Below are positions 49,071-60,259 of a stretch of DNA of 64,000 nt, piece after piece; within the stretch, counting starts at the first letter, position 1; each line of letters opens with the position of its first letter. The notes below the pieces were generated by a model. It ran no database searches, was not told the origin of the DNA, and was given only the letters and a program-made list of their open reading frames with translations. The position numbers were made by a program, and so were the translations under genes. Where the stretch lies: assembly GCA_009760855.2 (NCBI GenBank), contig WPIO01000037.1:480001-544000 (forward strand), read 5' to 3'. This DNA comes from Cristatella mucedo (lineage: Eukaryota > Bryozoa > Phylactolaemata > Cristatellidae).

Positions 49071-51989
49071 TCAAAGACTTTTCGAAATACTGAACTCGGC
49101 AAGCAAATTCAAACCCCTCGGCCTAGTCGATCCCAAGTCCCTAGTCGATCCCAAGTCCCGTAAAACAGCATCTGGAGCAGCTCAAAACCGATGGTAATTT
49201 TTTAACTTAGCGTGCAAGAGGCCGCTGGCACAAGTACTCAGCAAGAGTGATGTCTCGTGAGTCTCACGTCTACACCAAAGCAAGCTCATGCCGCTTGACA
49301 AGAAAAATGACGTGGACCGCAAAATTCGGAAGTAGTTACAACTAGCCCACTTAATAACCTCGCTTACCTTGCGAGCACAATCTCAGATAAGGAGACTGAC
49401 ACGGAGACGGACAAAGCTCCGTCCTGTCAAATGGGGGGGGGGGGAGTCACCTTTTGTCAGTGGGCACACATTTCACGAAATTGACGGCCATCGTACTGAT
49501 TCGCAGGGAGACGGTTCTTATCTAGCTGCCGAATTTTTTTGCTGAGAGAGCGACGACTTAGTAGCTCTCATGACATAGTCATGTTAAAGGCACTCGGCTT
49601 AACTGTGTGGTGTCCAAACTATACCGAGTCTTCGCAATAGACAGCCCGCAAAGAAGCTTCGGCGAATGAAGGAACTGCTTGCAAAAAATACCCAAGGAAT
49701 AGACTCGAGCCCACGAGCAGCCCGAATTTTCTGAAACGCGGCTGGCCGAGACACGCTCTTAGACAAATGTAGCCGCGATTGACGGAGCCGGCGAAACACG
49801 ACGGTATCTCGGTTTTAACAATTATTCACGAAAGAAAAGAGCAGCACAGCCAACTAGGAGCACTCAAGCAGCCGTACGCTATAATGGAATGCAATTAAAA
49901 AGCCCCAATGCTAGGGCTTATGCTAGGGCGAGCGACGAGCAGACGACCTCGCTAGGATGGGCGCTGAGACGAGCAGACGGTAGCGCGTCCTACGCCACAA
50001 AACTTCGGGCTCCAGTAAGGTAGCGAAGCGCAAAAGGTCTTAAAAGCGGAAGCGCCATGCCACGTTTCTCACCCGGAGTAAAGCTTTCCCGGCAATTTTT
50101 GTCTGCTGATCAAGAATCCTAACGCGGCGGTAAGCCGCATTTCAGGAGAACGCGACCGTGCAACCTTACGCTGATAAACGTTAAGAGTGGACTCGTCAAA
50201 TCGATGCCGGTCGCGCTGGCCGGAACCAGTCGACGCTCTGCCGGTCCGCAGGCACTTACATATTGGTCAAAAGCCTCTTGCGACGTTCTTAAATAGAGAG
50301 GAGTGCTTATTTTTATATCCAATTTGAAGTCTGTCTATGCGGGGTAGATTCTTAGAACGGCAGCTCTTGTAGGTGCTAGGCTGGGGTGGGTGGGTGGGGG
50401 GAGGGGCAACCGCTATCAGTAGATCCGACGTTTATAAAAGCTTCTTACCGGCCCGCGTAGAAGCTACCATATCCGCTGTTCAGTTAAACGGTACGAAAGC
50501 GTTCAAATAAGTGAAGCATTCTTCAGAGGAATTGGCATCGCTCAGCTCGGATTCGGTGTCCAAGCGGCGGCCCATAAAAAGGCAGCTCGTTTCCGCAGGA
50601 ATAGCTCTTGCGAACTAGGGCTGAGTTATCTGGCTCGTCGCTTTTCCAGTCCAGTAGGGGGCCGCAGGAGCCATTCCGACTTGTAGCTCAAGACAGGAAA
50701 CAGGAAGTCATAACATTAGAGGCGGTGCTACGAGCGCGGTGTAGCGGCTCTCGAAATAAAGTCCTTTGGCGCTAACGCAGCGTAAGAAGCGGCAAGCGCG
50801 CTAGTCTGTACGAACGCGCGACAGAAAATACGCCTCGAACACCTCGAAGTTCGGCATTCACGATTGTTCGCAGCTGCTGCGAAATTACGCGCTGGAACGG
50901 CGAAGACAGCAGCGCACACGAGCAACCAAGAGCGCACAAACCTGAATAGTAGGCAAATAAATGCCCTTCGCGTACTGCTGTATATCCCAAAGGCGAGCGG
51001 GAATTTGCGCAGCACAAGCCATAGTGTAGCTCTCTAGTTCTAGGCCCAAATACGACCAACTCTTATTTCGGATGGGCTTTGACACTTTGTAAAATATGTA
51101 TTAAATCAGTTCCGGTTTCTAATATTTCCAATGTAGGAATCCCTAATACTCTGTAGCGCTGTCATAATTGGGAAAATTTTGCATGCGTACGTTTCAAAAG
51201 GAAGTGTCATAGAAAGTCATTGCGAGATCAAGCTTCATAGCAGATAGTGCATTGACATTGCTGCTAACAGTAGCATACAATTTTAACGTCAGAACGCGGA
51301 AAAGAAAGAAATTAAGTTTCTCTTACTGCCATGGATTTATTTATCTGCTTTTTCCAATTTTCGACCGCCTCCTGGAAAATATACAGTGGCCTTCGACGGC
51401 TCATTTGTGCTCAGTCTGTATAGGCACTCATCAAGTAGCTTCGAGGTGCCTCAAGGGGGGTGGTGAAGAGTGAAACGCGTTAGCAAATTAAATCGAAAGA
51501 AACTTAGTTCCAGCTGTTGCTGTTCCAGACTAAACTTCGACTGGTCAGCGATTTTTCAAGGACCCGGATGAAGGTTTGGTTCTCCAACGGTGCTGGACGA
51601 GCGACTTATTATTATTATCATTATTCGCATTACTAGTAACCCGAATGGGATAAGGTTAAGGATCAAAGCACGTGAGCAAGTTTAAACTTCCGCGTTGACA
51701 AGCAACATGGAGCTCATGCGATCTTGCATTAAGAACACGTACCATCGCAGAGATAATTAATGCTGGCTTGATCTGCGGTCCAAATATTGATGATATGCAG
51801 GACGCCCCCAGTACTCTAGATATACCAGGCGTATTTTCCTGGAGCGACACTGGTAAGCTGATTCAATCTTCTTCTTTGAAGCTTTCATGTCTTAAAATGC
51901 GCACAAGCAGCCACAACCAAGTCTGGGCAGTTTTTCGTCTACAGTTACGCAGCTTTTTAAGCACATCAAAGCTTAACCATTTGGCTTTC
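49071..51989. other. long stretch without recognised gene
   Basis: No domain, RNA gene or known repeat seen in nearly 3 kb. G12 run near 49434-49444 and a small GGTGGG run at 50385-50400. Minus frames at 50728-51085 overlap each other and are not recognised. Confidence 0.4.
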
Positions 51990-52695
51990 ATGCGGGAAAG
52001 CAACGAAGGCGTCGTTTTGTTCAGCTAATACGGCGTCGTTTATGCATATAGCCAGACCACGTTCTGCCATGGGCACAGTGACCGTAGCCGGCTGTTCAAC
52101 ATGGTCGGCTGCGTCTGTTTATATTTACGTTGCATAAAAGGAGAAAATAGAGGAGCATTTTCTGGTACACAAAGAATTAAAAAACTCTTTAAAGTTATAA
52201 CACGTTTTGAGATATCTTTTCTACTTGGGGTTTCTCCCTAAAATCTAAAATCTAAACCCTAAAACCAAAACTTCAAACTATAAAAATTATACAGTATATC
52301 TAACCATTTAATCCTAAACCTTAAACTAAAATAATGATAATAATACATTTGTATGGCTTTCTCGGTGAACTGAATCTTTTTATAGGCACTTTATAGATGC
52401 TGCATAGAAAGCATAACCGAATGATTGGCGGTAACTTCCGCAAGCAGCAACCACAACGTAAGCACGCAAAAGACTCACAGTCTCTAAACATCACCCCCAG
52501 AATCTTAAACCCTAAGCGAAAAAGATATATCGAAAACATTATTATATTATACATTATATTATTATCGAAAATATTATATATAAACAGACGCTATCGACCA
52601 CGTTGAACAGCCCGCTCTGGGCGTTGCGCCCAGAGCGGAGAGTGAGCTGGCTCTATGCATACTCAGCCACATTAGTTGTTTCATTTTTCCGCCGA
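51990..52695. mobile_element. long-inverted-repeat DNA element (MITE-like), copy 2
   Basis: The left arm (52016-52130) carries cagctaatacggcgtcgttt, atgcatatagccag, ggctgttcaacatggtcggc and gcgtctgtttata. The right arm (52580-52690) carries their reverse complements (taaacagacgcta, gaccacgttgaacagcc, ggctctatgcatac, cattagttgtttc). They pair over at least 105 bp with scattered mismatches. A perfect hairpin (12-bp arms 52612-52623 and 52627-52638) sits in the right arm. The core (52225-52330, 52490-52515) has ctaaaccctaaaacc-type words. No transposase. An L2-type tail interrupts the core. Confidence 0.83.
52330..52455 (-). mobile_element. L2-type tail inside inverted-repeat element copy 2
   Basis: (AAT)n then gtgaactgaatctttttata and ggcactttatagatgctgca in minus orientation, of the same variant as 44769. 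Confidence 0.75.
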
Positions 52696-52805
52696 GTGGC
52701 ACCCCGAAGCTGCAGTACAATAGCTATGATGCCATCCCTACTCTGAGTACCTTACAGGGCTTGCACGAGCTCACAGTCTCTACCTCGCTTTGTATTTTTA
52801 AAAAG

Positions 52806-52917
52806 ATGGCTGCTGAGCAGGGCTCCACCCGGCGAGCGGCAGCTCTATTTAGACGAGGAGAGCTGACGCCGGCGAACGCCTACACCGCGTTGCTCGCTCA
52901 GCTGCTGCGTAGCGCAG
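52806..52917 (+). CDS. possible alternative first exon upstream of the MLLE gene
   Basis: ATG in aaaagatggctgctgag opens MAAEQGSTRRAAALFRRGEL TPAN..., 37 codons plus one base. It ends at a strong donor, agcgcag|gtgagc, at 52918. Its phase does not match the acceptor at 54891. If real it belongs to a 5' untranslated or alternative transcript, or to an unseen exon arrangement. No family recognised. Confidence 0.22.
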
Positions 52918-52999
52918 GTGAGCGCACAGCAGCAGAGCGCGACGGAATGGACTCGCGTCGTCTATCAGTTTTTCCGTTGATCGACCGACTGCTCGGGAC

Positions 53000-53088
53000 A
53001 TGGCTGCCGCTGCTCTCGACAAATCGCCGAGCCCACAGGCGCTTAAGAAAGACGCTTCGGCTGCGGCCGCCGCTCGCTCGCCGCAGGC

Positions 53089-53130
<42 letters not shown>

Positions 53131-53359
53131 CGTAGCTCATCGGGCCATACTTATCGGAGACTTTCCGGCCATCACCGATTCGGACTTGGCAGCCATGAAT
53201 GATGCGGAGCGGAAGGACGCTATTGGTCAGCGCCTGTACTCCCTGCTTCGCGACCGCTATGCAGGCGATCGGAGCCGCCACATTACTAACATGCTGCTCG
53301 AGCTGGGCACGTCCGACCTGATACACATGCTGATGAACCATAGCTACATGTATCAGAAG
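53000..53359 (+). CDS. MLLE (PABC) domain protein, exon 1
   Basis: Residues 1-120. The ATG at 53000 has G at -3 and +4; the frame is closed upstream at 52919. Residues 1-30 are Ala/Ser/Lys-rich, 31-43 are poly-Gln, and about 55-120 are most of an MLLE domain. ITDSDLAAM, then IGQRLYSLLRD, then HITNMLLELGTSDLIHML align with LTASML, LGERLFPLIQ and KITGMLLEIDNSELLHML of poly(A)-binding protein, with one extra residue before the KITGMLLE motif. The Phe of GERLF is Tyr, a mild change. The domain is known to bind PAM2 peptides of translation, deadenylation and ubiquitin factors. Donor aag|gtcagt at 53360, phase 0. No RRM is nearby, so this is not an ordinary PABP. A retrocopy is excluded by the intron. 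Confidence 0.85.
53090..53128 (+). repeat. (CAG)13 poly-Gln tract in coding exon
   Basis: Thirteen pure cag codons in the MLLE gene frame just before HVAHRAILIGDF. Pure codons mean it is likely to vary in length between individuals. Confidence 0.95.
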
Positions 53360-53623
53360 GTCAGTCGCAGCGCTGTTGCCCCTCCGCCTCCCCACACCAC
53401 CCCCCCCCGTCGCCGCCGATCGGCGGGAAATTGGGCCCCCCCAATCGAGGCGGGAGCCTTAGGGCTGCCACAGATCTGGACGATAGGGCGACGGGTCGGT
53501 CTGGGGAAACTCAAACCTTGCGGCAGGCGCTTCATTTAGATTGCGTTCGTGGGTGTGAGCGTTTGTGTGTGTGCACGTGAGAGAGAAAGATGATGAAAGA
53601 AGTATATATATATATATATATAT

Positions 53624-53925
<302 letters not shown>

Positions 53926-53980
53926 GTATTCTATAACGAGTTAATATGTACTGAATAGTGTTAGGTTTACTAACAACTAG

Positions 53981-54155
53981 GTGAGTCGTAATGGCTCACT
54001 AGGTAAGACAGTTGCTTTTCACGACCTCGGCCCCGAGGTCGTGGGTTCAAATCCTGTGGTGGGCGATCCTTGATCGCCACTGTAAGCGGTGGTGACAGCC
54101 GTAAAGGCTCTTCTGTCGCTATATAAAAAGAGGCATTTAAATCAGGTAGTATTTA
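53981..54155 (+). mobile_element. SINE-B copy in the intron
   Basis: gtaatggctcactaggtaag (box A), gtcgtgggttcaaatcctgt (box B), gccactgtaagcggtggtga body and ctcttctgtcgctatataaa tail, then TTTATT repeats. Nearly full length. Confidence 0.9.
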
Positions 54156-54890
54156 TTTTATTTATTTATTCAACAACCACACAGCTGCTAAACATGATGG
54201 TGAATACGGAACCACCGGGTTCATAGCTTCGGATGGTGCTGACTGAGGCGCATAATCTTACATGAAGGGGAAGCGGCGGTCTCGGGGCTCTTGCAGCCCA
54301 CTTTCAGTGGCAGGTGGCAGCCTCTGGTGCCTTCGGCAGCGAGACATTTGCTTGCTCCTCAGACGAGAGTTCGCGTATCACGTTTCGTTCTCGATGAGTG
54401 GATCAAAAGCGAAAAATCCGAGAGGCGCAGTCTTTGGCTTAGTTTAGATGGCGCAGTTCCAAAGAGAGGGCCGACAACATCTTTTTAGACTGGGAACAGA
54501 GGGAACCACACATTCTTTGTACGAAAGGTAATAATGCTCCGAGTTTATAAAACTTGAGCACAGCTCAAGCAACTGCGAATGGTTTGCCGCCCCCCCTTTT
54601 TTTTAGATGGGTAGGCATTCTCGGCTCCACTTTTTGCATAGCTTTAGGCTATCCCAAAATGAGAAATAGCACTCTTTAAGAGTGACTAATGAGCTTTTCC
54701 GATCGGATTTAGAAAAAGAAAGCCACACTTTGCCCCATGCTCATCATTCAAGGTCGCGATGCTGCCTCAAAGTGCTGGCCGATTCCTCGCCCACCGAGCT
54801 CGAGCTCCCACCCTCTGTGCTCTGTGCTCTCTGCGGCTTAGCAGCTTTCACGGTCGTCCTGTTAGGTAGCTTTAGCCTGTGGCGTTGCAG

Positions 54891-56162
54891 GCACAGGAAT
54901 TGTCTGCAATGCTCAACGATCGGCCGCTGCTTCACGAGCACCTGGGCGAAGAGCTATGGAGCCCACCGCCGGGCCACGCTCACTTACTTCTTCGCGAGGA
55001 GCCGAAGCAGCAAGAGCAGCACGCTGTACCACTGGAGCACCAGGGCCAAGTGCAAGAGCAGCAAGAAGGGTGCAAGCAGCAGCAGCAGCAGCAGCAAACC
55101 GAGCAGAGCCAGCACCTGGAGCACAAGCAGCAGGATGAGCAGCACAAGCAGCTGGAGCCGCACCAGCCTCAGGAGAAGCACGCACCGCAGGAGCAGCACG
55201 AACCGCTGGAGCAATGCAAGCCGAAAGCCAACCAGCCACCGGAGGAGCCAAAGTCGCAGGAGCAACTCAAATCACAAGAGCAACACAAGCAGCCGGAGCA
55301 AGATAAGCCGCAGGAGCAGCAGAAGCCACAGGGACAGCAGAAGCTGCAAGAACAGCACAAGTCGCAGGAGCAACACAAGTCGCAGGAGCAACACAAGCCG
55401 CAGGAGCAACACAAGCCGCATGAGCAACTCAAGCCGCAGGAGCAACTCAAGCCGCAGGAGCAACTCAAGCCGCAGGAGCAACACAAGCCACAGGAGCAAC
55501 ACAAGCCGCAGGAGGAACAAAAGTCTCTGGAACAACCTAAGCCGCAGGAGGAACAAAAGTCTCTGGAACAACCTAAGCCGCAGGAGCAACAAAAGCAGCT
55601 GGAGCAACACAATTCCCAGGAACAACACAAGCCGAAGGAGCAACCTAATCCTCAGGAACAACACAAGCAGTTGGAGCAGCACATGCCTCAGGATCAACAC
55701 AAGTCTCAGGATCAACACAAGTCTCAAGAACAGCACAAGGCTCAGGAGCAACACAAGGCCGAGGAGCAACACAAGCAGCCAGAGCAACACAAGCAGCAGC
55801 AGGAGCAGCAAGCACATCCGGATCATCACAAGCAGCAGGAACAACACAAACAGCAGGATCAACATAAGTTGCAGGAGCAGCACAAGCAACTGGAGCAACA
55901 CACTCAGCAAAATCAACACAGCCCACAGAAGCAACATGCACCACAGGACCTGCACAAGCAACAGGAACAACACACTCCGCAGAAGCACAACACTCTGCAG
56001 GATCAGCACAAGCATCAGGAGCAACATACTCCGCAGAAGCAAACCACTCCTCAGGATCATCACATGCTACAGGGGCAACACTCTCCACAGAAGCAAAGCG
56101 CTCCGCAGGATCCACACAAACAGCAGGACAAGCATCCAGAGGAGCACCACAGTTCGGTGTAG
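54891..56162 (+). CDS. MLLE (PABC) domain protein, exon 2 with Gln/His-rich hexapeptide tail
   Basis: Residues 121-543, stop TAG at 56160. The first residues AQELSAMLND complete the last MLLE helix, matching VDEAVAVLQA of poly(A)-binding protein without a gap. This is the main evidence for joining the two exons. A short linker (LLHEHLGEELWSPPPGHAHL) follows, then a poly-Gln run. About 330 residues of hexapeptide repeats come next, mostly QEQHKP, QEQLKP, LEQHKQ and variants, becoming HTPQKQ-like near the end. The composition (Gln, His, Glu, Lys, Pro; almost no hydrophobics) suggests an extended or helical, prion-like or metal- and pH-sensitive tail; that is inference. No membrane segment or second domain. 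The total protein would be 543 residues. Not recognised as any named gene. Confidence 0.78.
   Translation, partial: AQELSAMLNDRPLLHEHLGEELWSPPPGHAHLLLREEPKQQEQHAVPLEHQGQVQEQQEGCKQQQQQQQTEQSQHLEHKQQDEQHKQLEPHQPQEKHAPQEQHEPLEQCKPKANQPPEEPKSQEQLKSQEQHKQPEQDKPQEQQKPQGQQKLQEQHKSQEQHKSQEQHKPQEQHKPHEQLKPQEQLKPQEQLKPQEQHKPQEQHKPQEEQKSLEQPKPQEEQKSLEQPKPQEQQKQLEQHNSQEQHKPKEQPNPQEQHKQLEQHMPQDQHKSQDQHKSQEQHKAQEQHKAEEQHKQPEQHKQQQEQQAHPDHHKQQEQHKQQDQHKLQEQHKQLEQHTQQNQHSPQKQHAPQDLHKQQEQHTPQKHNTLQDQHKHQEQHTPQKQTTPQDHHMLQGQHSPQKQSAPQDPHKQQDKHPEEHHSSV
55150..56130 (+). repeat. 18-bp coding minisatellite
   Basis: About 50 units of the caggagcaacacaagccg type, encoding the hexapeptide tail. It is purest at 55355-55520 and more diverged towards 56130. 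Its six-codon period and lack of stop-forming words keep other frames open too. These include a 528-codon plus frame (54682-56268, Ser/Arg/Asn-rich) and Cys- or Leu-rich minus frames. Confidence 0.93.
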
Positions 56163-57030
56163 GGCTGTAGCTGCTCCAGTTTTGCTCGAGATGCCACCCA
56201 GCCGAACTCGACGTAGCTCGAGACCGCGGTGTGTGACACGGAGCCGCTTTGGTATGCTTTTTGAGTGAGCAAAAACTTTAGCATTTCGAAGCGATCTCAG
56301 TTATTTTTTGTTGGTACATCTTGTAGAGAATACCGGGTTTGACTTCTGAAATTATATTTGGCCATATTTGCATTTGAAGTTTTAATAAGATTCGTTACGT
56401 TCTCCCGAAAAGCTTCAAGCAGTATTGCCTTCTTGATCAACGAATCGCGAGCTGGCAGAGAATTGACTATCAGTAAGTTTCTGCCAGGCCAAGACCGGAA
56501 GAGGAAGTCTTCGAGCTGCGGCTTTCTCAGCAGATTAAAAATATCGGGGCATGTTAAGTTCTAGGGGCCAGTCCATAGAGACGGGCTTGAGAGAATACGT
56601 AAGATCAATGAGCCATTGAGCACCAAGTATTAAAATTTTGTTGGCATTACACGCCCTCGTTTATTTTCCTAATAAGGAGCCAAATCTTGGACTTGGGTTT
56701 ACGTAAGAGTCGACCTCCATAGTAACACACTCGACTGCTAAGTATTCCAGACCATGACAGCTGGTCAGGCCGAAAGCGCGATTTGGTATTATTTGTCATT
56801 ATTTCTTCCGTGGAGATTTTAGATTGGAAAACATATTTAGCTTAGTTCTGCCAATTCGTTTCATTAGTTGTATCATCTTAGATTTAAAATGTCAATCTGA
56901 CGGTCGCCGTCTTAAGAACCGTTTATACAGCACAGCTTTCTATCTTCCCTCTAAAAAGAATGCTTGAAGAGGAGGAGAAGAATGAAAAGTAGGGTGAGCG
57001 TAGCTGGAGTATTTAGTTCTAGTTAGCGAG
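56163..57030. other. presumed 3' UTR and intergenic stretch
   Basis: No further gene. An attaaa hexamer near 56535 could serve as a poly(A) signal for the MLLE gene; this is not certain. Confidence 0.3.
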
Positions 57031-57186
57031 ATAATAATAATAATAATAATAATGCACGTGATAAAGCGCCCTCAGAGAATTCAATCTCTTTCTAGGTGCT
57101 TTACATTTGCTGCAAAGGGAAATGCAATTGAATGGTGAGTAATATCATGCTTGATAAACAGCATGAATAACATGGTTAGGGGATAG
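57031..57186 (-). mobile_element. L2-like LINE tail and 3' UTR
   Basis: (AAT)n, cctcagagaattcaatctct, tttacatttgctgcaaaggg and caacatggttagggg-like UTR in minus orientation; truncated at 57186. Confidence 0.88.
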
Positions 57187-57199
57187 ATTATTGAATAGT

Positions 57200-57935
57200 A
57201 GACAGTGTATTCTAAATTGGTTCATGCATTTGTGACATCCAGTCTCGACTTCTGCGTGTAACTTACTTCTTGCTGGCCTACGGCCTGTGCATCCAAGTGC
57301 TTACAGCTGGCGCAAAACTCTGCAGTTAGGCTTTTCTGTCGTGAACGTCACAGTTGCCATATCAATCCACTTCTCACCGACCTGCACTGGCTCATAGTCA
57401 AGCAACGCATCGACTTGAAGCTTTGGTCACACACTTTTAGGTCCCTTCATTCTTTGGCTCCAGCCTACCTATCGGATCTACTCCCCCACCAGGCTAAGCA
57501 TCGTACCACATGCTTTTTGGAATTTAACTGTTTACCTATACCTCGTACAAACCTCAAATCCCTTGGAGACCGTGCTTTTAGTTCGAATGCTTCCACAGCC
57601 TGGAAATCACTCCCGGCCTGCACCATGGTATCTTCTGACTTGTCCAAATTTAAAAAGAAACGGAAACGCACCAGTTTATGACAGCATTTAGTGGGTCCAT
57701 GTGATTCGTCTTTCATGTACTTATGTGTGCTGACACTGCTGCATGCTGCCACTAAGCACACTTGCATGCCGACACTGTGCATGTCGTCGATAACCATATT
57801 ATTCTTGTTGTTTATCAAGCATGATACCACTCACCGTTCGATCGAGCTTCCTTTGCAGCAATTGCAAAGCGCCTAGAAAGAGGGTGAGTTCTCTGAGGGC
57901 GCTTTATTCGAGTGCATTATTATTATTTAAATAAC
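57200..57935 (+). mobile_element. L2-like LINE, RT C-terminus and 3' UTR
   Basis: Starts in the LVHAFVTSSLDFC region and passes through LHWLIVKQRIDLKL. It has an 88-codon frame (57415-57681) with SLHSLAPAYLSDLLPHQAKH and IPRTNLKSLGDRAFSSNAST, and ends in the UTR, hairpin tail and (ATT)n. One or two frame changes. With the 57031 copy it forms an inverted pair with tails outward. Confidence 0.92.
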
Positions 57936-59883
57936 AAGGTCATATTAAATGTATGCCGCGAACAAACTTAGTTGACAAGCAAGCAATTTTAACAACAGAT
58001 TTAGTGAAAATCCTGCTCACGCTCACGCACCCATTCTTATGCCACCACTGAGCGAACTTCTTATATAGCTGTTCAATTTTGAAGAGTCTTCCTTTGTGCT
58101 GGATTGATAATTTATAGGTGGCGTGTTCAATTACGTGTACTGGCCGATTTCCAGTTCTCGCACGGTCTCAGTCAAAATATTTTGAAAACCAACGGTGCTA
58201 GCATGAGCTACTTGGTACATCATAGTGATAAAGAATTCAAGAGGACGCAGACCGAGTTGAAGGCTCTATTAAAAGCACGCTGGCTGCCACGTGACAAGTT
58301 CTAAAAAGTAACAGCATTGACATTTTTTGCGACCGTAAGTTTTTAGGGCGGGCTAGGGTCCGTTCAAATGAATCGATTCCATAATAATTGCAAGCATGTT
58401 TCAAAGGCTCGGCACACACTCGCCACATTCTGACCACTCGGCCGAGGCAGCCACTCGGCAAATGCAGCCTCTGCGACTTCTTGGCGAGTTAAGTCGTGGC
58501 GGCAAGCAAAGTGCTAATATAAAAATCGCAGTTGGATTACATCCGTCAGAACAAATCCCTTCATTATTTGGGACTGCTAATAATCGTGGTTAACAGCATC
58601 TGATATTATGAGGAAAAAGATGAGAAACGGTAGGACTTTTCGGATGCGATTTGCTTCTAACGATATCGGTGGCAACTAATGCGAGAAACGGCTTTAGTTG
58701 AGCAGTGACTCTAGGCTTACGACGACACTCGGGATGTGAAGCAAAAAACAATTTGATTTAAGCTACTAAGTAACGTTCTCTCGAGGACATGTGCGTGAGA
58801 TACAAAGCAGAGCAATACTTTTCAAGCCTTTCCAAAGTAATTATACCGCCCTGAAAAAAAGATTAGAAAATGAAGCATTTTAATTGCTGGACGATTAAAC
58901 AGATTAGTTAGACATTTAGCGATAGTGGGTGGAAGGCAGCGGCGGTGGCGGCGGCTAGTCGACGGCCGCAGCCACAGAGGGAAGGACTAGGGTCCAGACG
59001 GCAGGTAAGTGCTAGTTTATAAAACTGTAATCTAGCGGACTTTGTCAGCATCGGCAGCCTATCAGCAGACGTATTAAGAAGTTTGATAGTATATGACAGT
59101 TTTGTGAACTAATCCTGTACACTCTAAACAGTTTCTTTCAGATTTTCGCACAGTTTTATTGATCAAAGAAAATACCAAACCATAGCAGATTTATTTTTAA
59201 AATACTGAACATTTACAGCGCCCAACTCAGACATGGTAGTCAGGAGGGATCCAGGAGTAATATAAATCTTTTTATTTCATTTATGATTATATCAGTAGAC
59301 GAACTAAAGATACGTTGTCGCAGAGCCTGTCCGATGTGTTGGAGTGGCTGACGTAATCGTCAGGCGAAGTTCGGCGAATTTTTCTGGATTAAGCAGCTCT
59401 GGAAGCCACCAAAGCTACTTAAGACTATTTTACTCTACGCGCAATGTTTTCCATTGAATGTACAGAAGATAACTTGTCCAGTGGTGTTACTCGGTAGATT
59501 TTTAATGGCGGTGCGATAAATCAACCAGATTGGGACTGATATTCAATATTCGCAATTCTTCAATTTTAAAGGCTAGGAACCGATTATGCGATAAACTCTG
59601 GCCAAGACCGCATACAAGCAGACGACGCGTAATGGCTAGTGAGTCGTGCTTCCGGAGTTGGCTGCGTTTGAGCTGATTTGAGCTCTTGCCCACTAAGCCG
59701 ATGGTGGCCGCTTCTGAACGCCTGCAACTCTCCGTCCCTATCAAATTGACTTTTCTATGAAACAGATCTGTGTGCATTGATGCTGAACATACAAGTATAT
59801 CGCCGTGATAAAAGATTCAAGAGTCAAAATTTCCGCGTATCGGCTGAGATTAGTACCCTTACGAATGCCATGTTTTCTCCCTA
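57936..59883. other. long stretch without recognised gene
   Basis: A small GGCGGC-rich patch at 58935-58960. A 91-codon minus frame at 59502-59777 has an even composition (MHTDLFHRKVNLIGTESCRR...) but no family I recognise. Confidence 0.4.
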
Positions 59884-60083
59884 GTTTACTACCTCAACTG
59901 CCTCTACCGATTCTGCTATGCTTCCCACTTTCTCTTTGCTGCGTGAGACGAAGTCTGTAGGCTACCGAATGCGTACCGAAAGCCGCTTAGGCTGTGAGTG
60001 CGCTATACAAAACTCTGCTGCGTAACACCCACATAGTCTTTATGACTTTGTGGAGTTACAGACGGAGATACATTACATTACAG
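59884..60083 (+). mobile_element. LINE-B 3' end
   Basis: Only plus-strand LINE-B copy: ctctgctgcgtaacacccac, gactttgtggagttacagac, ending in (acatt)n. It lies 300 bp upstream of the UQCR10 start codon. Confidence 0.88.
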
Positions 60084-60259
60084 CACACAGTTCTTACTCA
60101 AAACGGCAGCCGCTTACAGAACGCGGCACCCGTTTGCAACAACGCATATCTATGCGAAGTAATCAGTACGCATACCACGATGGTGATTTGAAACTTCAGA
60201 GCCAAATAGCCTCTGTTAAAAACAAATCAGATGTAAATATATTGTATATAAATTTTTGA

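Noticed and set aside
55169-56063. Cys-rich and Leu-rich minus-strand frames over the same array
   Set aside because: Mirror images of the repeat; no start context, domain or splice support.
54682-56268. 528-codon Ser/Arg/Asn-rich plus-strand frame
   Set aside because: It overlaps the Gln/His-rich exon in another frame. It is open only because the 18-bp unit has no stop words in that frame, and it crosses the splice acceptor. The Gln/His frame is tied to the MLLE domain.
57031-57935. twin-primed single L2 insertion
   Set aside because: Both halves carry their own 3' tail, whereas twin priming leaves only one.
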